DNA of 20,172 nucleotides from Candidatus Aerophobota bacterium. Its GTDB lineage: Bacteria > Aerophobota > Aerophobia > Aerophobales > AE-B3A. The notes below the pieces were generated by a model. The model did no database searches. It was not told the origin of the DNA and saw nothing but the letters and a program-made list of their open reading frames with translations. A program made the position numbers and the translations under genes. How positions within the stretch are numbered: position 1 is the first letter of the stretch; the number at the start of each line of letters is the position of its first letter. This document shows, piece by piece, positions 13,802 to 20,172 of the stretch. The stretch is taken from the NCBI GenBank assembly GCA_030616535.1, contig JAUWXE010000007.1:1-20172 (forward strand), in the 5' to 3' direction.

Positions 13802-15087
13802 TGAGGCCGTTGGTTCAAATAGCTCTGGATTTTGTGAACCTGAATAGAGCCTTGAAGGTAGCTGAGGCAGCCACTGCCGGAGGAGCGGACTGGCTTGAAG
13901 CAGGCACACCTTTAATTAAAAGTGAGGGTTTGGATTGCCTCCGGGCTCTAAGAAAGAAATTTCCCCAAAAGACTGTGGTAGCTGATATGAAGATTATGGA
14001 TGTGGGTAGGATTGAGTCAGAATCAGCTTTTAAAGCGGGAGCCAACGTAGTTTGTGTTCTGGGGGTAGCCGATGACTCCACTGTAAGAGAATGTGTGGAG
14101 GCGGCTAAAAACTATGGGGGAAGGGTAATGGTTGATTTGCTAGGAGTGAGTGATCCGACAAGACGGGCCAAAGAAGTAGAAAAAATGGGCATAGATTATA
14201 TAGGAATGCATACCTCAATAGATGAACAAATGAGGGGGAAAGATCCTTTTAGCCAGCTAAGAGAAGTCTCCCGGAAAGTAAGTGTCCCCGTTGCCGTAGC
14301 TGGAGGGATAAATTCTGAAACTGCTGCCAAGGCCATAGATGCAGGAGCTAGTGTGGTTATAGTAGGAGGAGCTGTAATTAAGGCCAAGGATCCCCGGGAA
14401 GCTACCAGGGTAATCAAGGAGGCGATCAAGGATAAAAAGGTTATTCCTACCCAGCTATTTAAAAGAGCAAGAGGTAAGGAAATTGTCCAGATCTTCAAGA
14501 AAGTTTCTACTTCCAATCTTTCCGACGCTATGCATCGAGCTGGAGAGATCAAAGGTCTGGTGAAGATCACCCCGGGAGTTAAACTGGTAGGCTCAGCCCT
14601 AACAGTGAGGAGTTATCCTGGTGATTGGGCGAAGCCAGTTGAGGCTATTGATAAAGCGGAAAGAGGTCAGGTGATAGTTATTGATGCAGGTGGAGCGGGA
14701 CCGGCGTTATGGGGAGAGTTAGCTACCCATTCAGCTATTCAGAAGAGACTGAGTGGAGTAGTAATTGATGGGGCAATCAGGGACGTTCCGGAGATAGTGA
14801 AATTGAAATTCCCTGCTTACGCCAGGCTTATCACACCCACGGCCGGAGAACCACGAGGTTTTGGAGAAATTGGGATCCCCATTCGAATCGGAGGAGTAAG
14901 GGTACTTACCGGAGATTGGCTGGTAGGAGATGAAGACGGGATTGTGGTTGTTCCCCAGAAGAAGGCAGTGGAGACAGCTAACCGGGCCATGGATGTTTTA
15001 GAAAGGGAAAATCGCATTCGAGAAGAAATCCTGCAGGGGGGAACCCTCTCCTCTGTTACTGAGCTCCTTCGATGGGAGAAGGAGTAA
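13801..15087 (+). CDS. 3-hexulose-6-phosphate synthase fused to an RraA-like domain
   Basis: This 428-residue protein has two domains. Residues 1-212 form an OMP decarboxylase-like barrel with D10 (ALDF) and the DxKxxD motif (D62, K64, D67 in ADMKIMDVG), as in hexulose-phosphate synthase, plus the phosphate loops AGGIN (167-171) and VGGAV (188-192). Residues 215-425 form an RraA / HMG-CHA aldolase-type domain with GELATH (305-310), DGAIRD (323-328, R327-D328) and GDEDG (376-380). The first domain condenses formaldehyde with ribulose 5-phosphate or splits the product. The same fusion is known from other prokaryotes. No phosphohexuloisomerase is in the window. The start overlaps the queD stop by one base. 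Confidence 0.85.
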   Translation: MRPLVQIALDFVNLNRALKVAEAATAGGADWLEAGTPLIKSEGLDCLRALRKKFPQKTVVADMKIMDVGRIESESAFKAGANVVCVLGVADDSTVRECVEAAKNYGGRVMVDLLGVSDPTRRAKEVEKMGIDYIGMHTSIDEQMRGKDPFSQLREVSRKVSVPVAVAGGINSETAAKAIDAGASVVIVGGAVIKAKDPREATRVIKEAIKDKKVIPTQLFKRARGKEIVQIFKKVSTSNLSDAMHRAGEIKGLVKITPGVKLVGSALTVRSYPGDWAKPVEAIDKAERGQVIVIDAGGAGPALWGELATHSAIQKRLSGVVIDGAIRDVPEIVKLKFPAYARLITPTAGEPRGFGEIGIPIRIGGVRVLTGDWLVGDEDGIVVVPQKKAVETANRAMDVLERENRIREEILQGGTLSSVTELLRWEKE

Positions 15088-15105
15088 GGAGGAGGTGAGA
15101 AATCT

Positions 15106-15594
15106 ATGGAAAAAAAGATGAGGGTGAGGGAAGTAATGCAGAAGAGGGTGGTGACTGTAAAAAGATCCACCACCTTAAGAGAACTGATAGAGGTTCTTCA
15201 TAAATTTACCTTTCATACCTTACCCGTGGTAGAGGAAGATAATAGAGTTATCGGAATCGTCGCCCTGGAAGACATTCTGAAGATCTTTCAACCACATCCC
15301 TCCAATATTTTAAACATGCTTGAAAGAATTCCATTTTTAGATGAATATGAAGAAAGATCTCTTCTGGAGGAGGATATCCCTTCCGAAATGGGAGTACTTT
15401 GTGTAGTTGAGGATATGATGAACACCGATATAGTAACCATCTCTGAGAAAGCGACCACTCTGGAAGCTCGACGTCTGATGAAACTACACAGATTAAAGAG
15501 GATACCAGTGGTCGATAAAGAAAGACATTTAGTAGGTATTATTAGCCTATTTGATATAATCCTGGCTGTCTTCAAAGCCAAAGGAATTCTTTAA
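15106..15594 (+). CDS. Two-CBS-domain protein
   Basis: The 162-residue protein consists of two CBS motifs (about 8-60 and 105-158). Each starts with a VREVM or VEDMM turn and has the typical RIPVVD or TLPVVE strand and VGII segment. A 40-residue acidic linker joins them. Such stand-alone pairs bind adenine nucleotides and act as regulatory subunits. An AAGGAGGAGG ribosome site lies about 10 bases before ATG 15106. It follows the HPS-RraA gene by 18 bases and precedes the antiporter by 31. Control of the antiporter is inferred from position only. Confidence 0.85.
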   Translation: MEKKMRVREVMQKRVVTVKRSTTLRELIEVLHKFTFHTLPVVEEDNRVIGIVALEDILKIFQPHPSNILNMLERIPFLDEYEERSLLEEDIPSEMGVLCVVEDMMNTDIVTISEKATTLEARRLMKLHRLKRIPVVDKERHLVGIISLFDIILAVFKAKGIL

Positions 15595-15625
15595 TCAAAA
15601 TATCTCACCCATAAGGAACTATTTG

Positions 15626-16804
15626 ATGAGCGTTGTTCTCTCCCTTGGTATTATCCTTTTGGCAGGTCTTTTGGCGGCTAAACTGCTGCACCAAATAAAA
15701 TTTCCTGCCGTGACTGCCTACATTTTGATGGGTGTACTTATCGGTCCAACCGTCCTCAATTTGGTTTCCCAAGAGATCCTCAATGTCTCTGGTTTAATTT
15801 CCAATGTGGTGCTGGGAGTCATTGCCTTTGGTCTTGGACAAAATTTTTCACGAGAGAACTTCTCTAAAATTGGTAAATCAGTTCTCTGGATCTCTGTTTT
15901 GGAGGCTACTGGTGCCTGGTTGTCTGTTTTCTTTGCTTTTCTTTTCTTACTAAGACAGCCTCTATATCTTTCTTTATTATTCGGAGCTATCGCTTCCGCT
16001 ACCGCCCCAGCAGCTACAGTGATGGTGGTGAGGGAATGTAGAGCCAGGGGAATTTTTACCAATACACTCTTGGGGGTGGTAGCCATTGATGATGCCTGGT
16101 GTCTAATAATATTTGCCTTCTCTTTAGCAGTGGCCAAAGCTTTGATAGGACCGCTAACAGGAAATCTGTTGCTTCTAAGAGTTTTACTCGGTTCTCTTTT
16201 ACATATCGGTGGCGCTTTTCTCTTAGGAGCAGGGATTGCTGTAATTCTGATAATTTTTTCTCGGTATGCCAGAACCGAAACCGATCTTTTAATTTATACT
16301 CTGGGATTTATTCTTTTTGGTATAGGCATGGCTATTTATTTTCACCTCTCGGTGCTTTTAACCAATATTTTCTTAGGAGCGGTGCTGGTAAATATTGGCA
16401 AAAGAAGCTTTAGGTTCTTTGATATTCTAAGGACCGTTGATTCTCCCCTTTATCTTTGCTTCTTTGTCTTAGCCGGGGCAAACCTGAATGTCGCATTACT
16501 GGGGAAATTGGGGTTGATAGGTGTCTTTTACTTTCTTTTTCGAATAATTGGTAAGCTAGTAGGTGCATCTGTAGGTGGGTATTTCTCAAAAGCTCTAGAT
16601 TCGGTAAGAAAGTATTTAGGCTTTGGGCTTATTCCTCAAGCTGGTGTTGCTTTAGGAGTAGCCCTGATCGCCGAGGCCGAGTTTCCTTACCTGGGTGGAA
16701 CAGTCTTTACTACCATCGCCGCCACTACCATAATTTATGAGCTCATCGGCCCTTTCGGGACAAAATTTGCTCTTTCCAGAGCCGGTGAAATTGGTGATGA
16801 GTGA
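15626..16804 (+). CDS. CPA2-type cation/proton antiporter
   Basis: This 392-residue membrane protein has about 11-12 transmembrane helices and no C-terminal TrkA-N domain. The transport core shows ATAPAAT (125-131), the unwound TSPAA-like segment, and the paired acidic residues D155-D156 in VAIDDAW, typical of Na+/H+ (or K+/H+) exchangers. AAGGA lies 8 bases before ATG 15626. A TTG one codon earlier is also open. Ion specificity is unclear. It overlaps the convergent DUF502 gene by 62 bases. The preceding CBS-pair protein may be its regulator. Confidence 0.88.
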   Translation: MSVVLSLGIILLAGLLAAKLLHQIKFPAVTAYILMGVLIGPTVLNLVSQEILNVSGLISNVVLGVIAFGLGQNFSRENFSKIGKSVLWISVLEATGAWLSVFFAFLFLLRQPLYLSLLFGAIASATAPAATVMVVRECRARGIFTNTLLGVVAIDDAWCLIIFAFSLAVAKALIGPLTGNLLLLRVLLGSLLHIGGAFLLGAGIAVILIIFSRYARTETDLLIYTLGFILFGIGMAIYFHLSVLLTNIFLGAVLVNIGKRSFRFFDILRTVDSPLYLCFFVLAGANLNVALLGKLGLIGVFYFLFRIIGKLVGASVGGYFSKALDSVRKYLGFGLIPQAGVALGVALIAEAEFPYLGGTVFTTIAATTIIYELIGPFGTKFALSRAGEIGDE

Positions 16805-17453
16805 GTTCATCCTTATATAGGGGAAGCAGAGCTCCTCCCGAGATGATGAGCTTAAAGGCCTTTTGTACTCCCATGGGTAGGGGGATGGTATCTTTCTCCG
16901 GAATCAGAGCCAGAAATCCAGAGGTAGGGTTTGGTGTAGTGGGAATGAATATGCTTAACATCGTCTGAGATGATCTATTGGTTGGGTTTTCTACAGGTGT
17001 TTCTGCAGTAACAAAGCCAATGCTGTACACTCCTTGACGAGGGTATTCTAACATAACCACTCTTTTGAAGATATATTTTTTCCCGCTAAAGAATACATCG
17101 TTGATTTCTTTAATCGTGCGGTAGATGATACTCACGAGGGGGATTTTGAAGAATACCCTTTTTTCCAGGAAGTCCAGTATTTTTCTTCCCACAACCCGTG
17201 AGGTGAAAAATCCAAATAGGGTTATAGCCCCTGATATTATTAAAAAGGTAAGTATTTTTATTCCAATGGAGATTAGTCCTCCCGCTTCTGCCATCAAAGA
17301 GGAAGGAATCAGGGTCGGCGTGAATAAAGGAACAAGACGGGTTAACAAGTCATTCAGTTTTTGAAAGACCCAAATTAATATGAATATGGTGATTACTAAA
17401 GGAAGGAGGGTAATCAAGCCGGTAATGAAGTAATTCCTTAGACTTTTTCTCAT
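16743..17453 (-). CDS. DUF502 family membrane protein
   Basis: The 236-residue protein begins with two hydrophobic segments (about 10-32 and 58-86) and continues into a soluble domain with FFKIPLVSIIYRTIKEIND (about 101-119), FIPTTPNPTSGF (about 169-180) and a late PMGVQKAFKLIISGG stretch, which mark DUF502. Members are conserved inner-membrane proteins of unknown role. The ATG overlaps the CNNM stop by 4 bases (ATGA), so it is the last gene of that operon. Its 3' end is antisense to the last 62 bases of the antiporter. Confidence 0.88.
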   Translation of the reverse strand: MRKSLRNYFITGLITLLPLVITIFILIWVFQKLNDLLTRLVPLFTPTLIPSSLMAEAGGLISIGIKILTFLIISGAITLFGFFTSRVVGRKILDFLEKRVFFKIPLVSIIYRTIKEINDVFFSGKKYIFKRVVMLEYPRQGVYSIGFVTAETPVENPTNRSSQTMLSIFIPTTPNPTSGFLALIPEKDTIPLPMGVQKAFKLIISGGALLPLYKDELTHHQFHRLWKEQILSRKGR

Positions 17454-18736
17454 GGAATCTCTTTTTTCTCCTTGGATTTCTTCCGCAGTTTAACTTTTTT
17501 CACTCGTTTATTGTCCACTTCCACGATGGTAATCTTTAAATTATTGTATTCGATTATTTCTCCTACCCTGGGGATTCTACTCAACTGATCAAAAATAAAC
17601 CCGCCTATAGATTCAAAAGCGGCTGTCTTTTCTGGAAGATCAGTGTCCAGTTTTTCATTGATCTCATCGATGTCTGTATCTGCCTTGATCAGGGCAGATC
17701 CATCCTTTTGGATGGTTATCTTTTCTTCCTTTCGATCGTATTCATCCTCTATTTCTCCTACAATCTCTTCAAGTAGATCCTCCACCGTAAGCATACCTGC
17801 TACTCCCCCATACTCATCCACCACAATAGCCAGATGGGTTCTTTCCTTCTGGAGTTGATGCAACAGTTCACCCAAATGGATGGTGTATGGAACAAAAATT
17901 GGGGGATGCATTATTTGTTTCACTTTCAGATTTTTACTGGTCTTGCCAAAGAGACTCAATAGATCTTTAGCATAAGCAACTCCGGTGATATTATCCCGGT
18001 TTTTGTGATATACAGGTATTCTTGAATACCCAACTTTTTTTATCAAATCCACCAGTTCTGAAAGACCAGCCTCTTCGTCAATACAAACCATCTTTGTGCG
18101 AGGAATCATTATCTGTTTAGCCTTGGTTTCGTCGAATTCTAAGGCACTATGGACAAGTTCCTCTTCTCGTTCATCCAGAGCTCCCTCTTCTTGTCCAATA
18201 TCTATGAGGGCGTGGATTTCTTTTTCTGTTATCAAGCGGCTCTTTTTGACCTCTTTTGCGCCAGCAACTCTTAAGATAGTTTGTGTGAAAAAATTCAAGG
18301 CTTTAATGATAGGACTCAAAGCTATTGAGAGAAAAAGAATCGGGCGCGCTACCTTCAAGGAAATGGTCTCGGCGCGCTGCTGGCAGTATCTTTTAGGAAT
18401 TATCTCCCCAAAAACCAGGATTATAAAGGTCATTACTCCGGTCACGATTCCTACTGCTTTACCGGGAGCTCCACTTACTAGTCTTGTCACCAGCAACATA
18501 GCCAGGCTAGCGGCGGCAATGTTAACCAGGTTGTTTCCAATGAGAATGGTGATCAACCACTGCGATGGTTTCATTAACAGAGATTCTATGAACCGTCCTT
18601 TTCCCCCCTTTTCTTTAATTAGTCTCTTCACGGTTATCTTGTCCAGGGAGGAAAGAGCAATCTCCGACCCTGAGAAAAAACCAGATAATCCAACGCAGAT
18701 GACTAAAAGTACCACTACCATCCACACGTCACTCAA
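17450..18736 (-). CDS. CNNM/CorC-family protein (DUF21, CBS pair, CorC_HlyC domain)
   Basis: The 428-residue protein has a DUF21 membrane domain (about 5-180, with the GFFSGSEIALSSLD motif), a CBS pair (about 200-325), and a C-terminal CorC_HlyC domain (about 345-420). Members are linked to Mg2+ or Co2+ transport and were once called hemolysins. The start is a TTG at 18736, with AGGAG 10 bases upstream inside the end of the rpiB fragment. An in-frame ATG five codons later is an alternative. It is coupled to DUF502 by ATGA. Magnesium transport is a family-level inference. Confidence 0.88.
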   Translation of the reverse strand: MSDVWMVVVLLVICVGLSGFFSGSEIALSSLDKITVKRLIKEKGGKGRFIESLLMKPSQWLITILIGNNLVNIAAASLAMLLVTRLVSGAPGKAVGIVTGVMTFIILVFGEIIPKRYCQQRAETISLKVARPILFLSIALSPIIKALNFFTQTILRVAGAKEVKKSRLITEKEIHALIDIGQEEGALDEREEELVHSALEFDETKAKQIMIPRTKMVCIDEEAGLSELVDLIKKVGYSRIPVYHKNRDNITGVAYAKDLLSLFGKTSKNLKVKQIMHPPIFVPYTIHLGELLHQLQKERTHLAIVVDEYGGVAGMLTVEDLLEEIVGEIEDEYDRKEEKITIQKDGSALIKADTDIDEINEKLDTDLPEKTAAFESIGGFIFDQLSRIPRVGEIIEYNNLKITIVEVDNKRVKKVKLRKKSKEKKEIP

Positions 18737-18742
18737 ATAAAT

Positions 18743-18928
18743 CTAACTCCTGGAATACTTTTTTTCTATCTCGGCCAGTTTTTTTAGGCGTCCTTGGTGT
18801 TTTCCTCCTATAAATTCTGCCGCTAGCCATTCCTCTACCATTTGCACGGCTAAATCCTTTGCTGTTATTCGGGCTCCCAATACCAGTATGTTGGAGTTGT
18901 TATGCTCTGCCCCTAGTGCTATCCTCAA
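18743..18928 (-). pseudogene. rpiB: RpiB C-terminal fragment, truncated but in frame
   Basis: These 61 residues match only the last part of ribose-5-phosphate isomerase B, which is normally about 145-150 residues. EHNNSNILVLGARI, AKDLAVQMVEEWL and FIGGKHQGR match the helix and phosphate-site region. The N-terminal two thirds, including the active-site Cys, are missing: the same frame meets a TAG a few codons upstream, inside hflX. The start is TTG at 18928, sharing TTGA with the hflX stop, with AGGAG 12 bases before. The frame is open and the codons look conserved, so it may still be translated. Remnant or small new protein: undecided. Confidence 0.7.
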
Positions 18929-20172
18929 TTTTTTACTTTTCTCCTAAATTCAGCCAGTTTATCAGTAAGGGATCTATTCAGTCTTACTCTAAGGACAACT
19001 TTCCCCTTTAAGTAATTTTTACTTAAGACCTCTCCTTTTGAGTGAACAAGGGAGATTAGATCGCTTCTCTGGTAGGGAAAGCTAAACTCTGAACAGACTC
19101 TTTCTTTCTCAAGAATCTGGGCTATTTTATCAAGCAGTTGATCCAGGCCCTGACCCTGCAGGGCTGATATGGCTATGCTGGAGTCAAAGGCTCTACGATA
19201 ACGGGAAAGTAAGTAGTCGTTGTTAACTAAATCTATTTTATTTAAAACGTTAATAACCGGTTTGTTTTCTACCTTTAACTGTTTTAGAACCGAATAAGTA
19301 GCCCTATTTTCCTCTTCCAGCTTGGGGTGAGAGACATCGAGAACATTTATAAGTAGATCTGCATCCTCAATCTCACTTAAGGTAGCATGAAAGGCAGCTA
19401 TGAGGTGATGGGGAAGTTTATTGATGAAACCAACCGTATCTGTGAGAAGCAGATTCTCGTGATTAGGAAGGATTGTCTTGCGTGTGGTGGGATCTAAAGT
19501 GGCAAAGGGTTTATCATCTACCTCTACCTCTGCTCCGCTAAGTGCATTGAGGAGAGTAGATTTACCTGTGTTGGTATAGCCGATAATTGCTGCTGTGGAA
19601 TAGGCTCTTCTCTTTCTATGTTTTTTTATAGTCTCTCTTTGCTGCTCAATTCGCTTTAACTTTCCCTTTAGGTTGATGATTCTTTCTTTGATCCGCCGAC
19701 GATCAACCTCCAGTTTAGTCTCCCCCGGTCCCCTTGTTCCAATGCCTCCTCCCAAACGGGAAAGAATAATACCTTTTCCTATCAGGCGGGGGAGCAGGTA
19801 ACTCAATTGTGCCAGCTCTACCTGGAGCTTACCGGCTGCCGAGCGAGCTCTTCTGGCAAAGATATCAAGGATTAGTTGAGCCCGGTCAATGATCTTAACC
19901 CTTATCCTTTCTTCTAAATTCCGTTGTTGACTCGGAGTTAAGTCGTCATCAAAGATAATTAGGTTAGCTCCTCTTTCTCGAGCTAGATTAGCTATTTCAG
20001 TGGTTTTCCCTTTTCCGATATAAAAGATAGGATCCGGGCTACGACGATTTTGAATAATTCTAAATATGACTTTGGCACCCGCCGCTTCTGCAAGAAAGGC
20101 CAGTTCTTTTAAAGAATCCTCTACTGTCCAGTCAGTTAAAGACCGGGGGTCCTTTTCTTTTAAGGCTACTAA
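18925..20172 (-). CDS. hflX: GTPase HflX, 5' end beyond the window
   Basis: The reading frame runs without a stop from the right edge for 415 codons. The signature GGGIGTRGPGETKLEVDRRR precedes a G domain with GYTNTGKST (G1), the PFATLDPTTR switch (G2), DTVGF (G3) and NKID (G4). The upstream part contains DPIFYIGKGK and IIFDDDLTPSQQRNLE, the HflX N-terminal domain. HflX binds the 50S ribosome and rescues or splits stalled ribosomes. Only the first few to about 15 residues should be missing. It is the first visible gene of the operon with the rpiB fragment, the CNNM protein and DUF502. Confidence 0.95.
   Translation of the reverse strand, partial: LVALKEKDPRSLTDWTVEDSLKELAFLAEAAGAKVIFRIIQNRRSPDPIFYIGKGKTTEIANLARERGANLIIFDDDLTPSQQRNLEERIRVKIIDRAQLILDIFARRARSAAGKLQVELAQLSYLLPRLIGKGIILSRLGGGIGTRGPGETKLEVDRRRIKERIINLKGKLKRIEQQRETIKKHRKRRAYSTAAIIGYTNTGKSTLLNALSGAEVEVDDKPFATLDPTTRKTILPNHENLLLTDTVGFINKLPHHLIAAFHATLSEIEDADLLINVLDVSHPKLEEENRATYSVLKQLKVENKPVINVLNKIDLVNNDYLLSRYRRAFDSSIAISALQGQGLDQLLDKIAQILEKERVCSEFSFPYQRSDLISLVHSKGEVLSKNYLKGKVVLRVRLNRSLTDKLAEFRRKVKN

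Noticed and set aside
18096..18740. 214-codon plus-strand frame antisense to the CNNM gene
   Set aside because: It lies wholly opposite a well-supported gene, and its translation resembles no family.

Overview
The window reads as the chromosome of an anaerobic bacterium of moderate-to-low GC. Its genes are tightly packed, often with 1-4 base overlaps, and it carries a Wood-Ljungdahl-type methyltransferase next to folate C1 genes. ClpC, LarA-family, AcsE, HPS-RraA and UVR-motif genes together suggest an uncultured acetogen-like or fermentative lineage. I cannot name the phylum from sequence alone. There are no phage genes, transposases, CRISPR arrays, rRNAs or tRNAs that I can see.

Layout. 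Bases 1-210 hold the start of a SorC-family regulator (- strand) with its promoter and a likely autoregulatory operator. Bases 359-3673 (- strand) hold a MarR-family regulator followed by clpC. The MarR promoter has a near-perfect palindrome overlapping its -10 box. Bases 3660-4002 are non-coding and contain a long inverted repeat. A PHP-domain phosphoesterase (+) follows at 4003-4731 and converges on a - strand operon (7581 to 4862): an unknown 179-residue protein, a LarA-family protein with its catalytic residues intact, and a UVR-motif protein.

A divergent promoter region (7582-7863) separates this from a long + strand run. First come three folate/C1 genes: acsE, 5-formyl-THF cyclo-ligase and an FchA-like cyclohydrolase. 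Next are three coupled envelope genes: a MurG-like glycosyltransferase, a flippase-like membrane protein and a GT4 glycosyltransferase. After a repeat-rich gap come queD-like PTPS, a hexulose-6-phosphate synthase-RraA fusion, a CBS-pair protein and a CPA2-type cation/proton antiporter. The right end is a - strand operon read from the window edge: hflX, a small RpiB C-terminal fragment, a CNNM/CorC-family protein and a DUF502 membrane protein. The last gene overlaps the antiporter tail to tail by 62 bp.

The features most worth following are: the truncated but translationally coupled rpiB fragment; the PTPS with both Cys and Glu in its active-site motif, in a genome region rich in folate genes; the MarR regulator with a Cys cluster in the place where a ctsR-type regulator would sit; the unknown-LarA-UVR operon; and an intergenic repeat present twice, once split by a palindromic insert.
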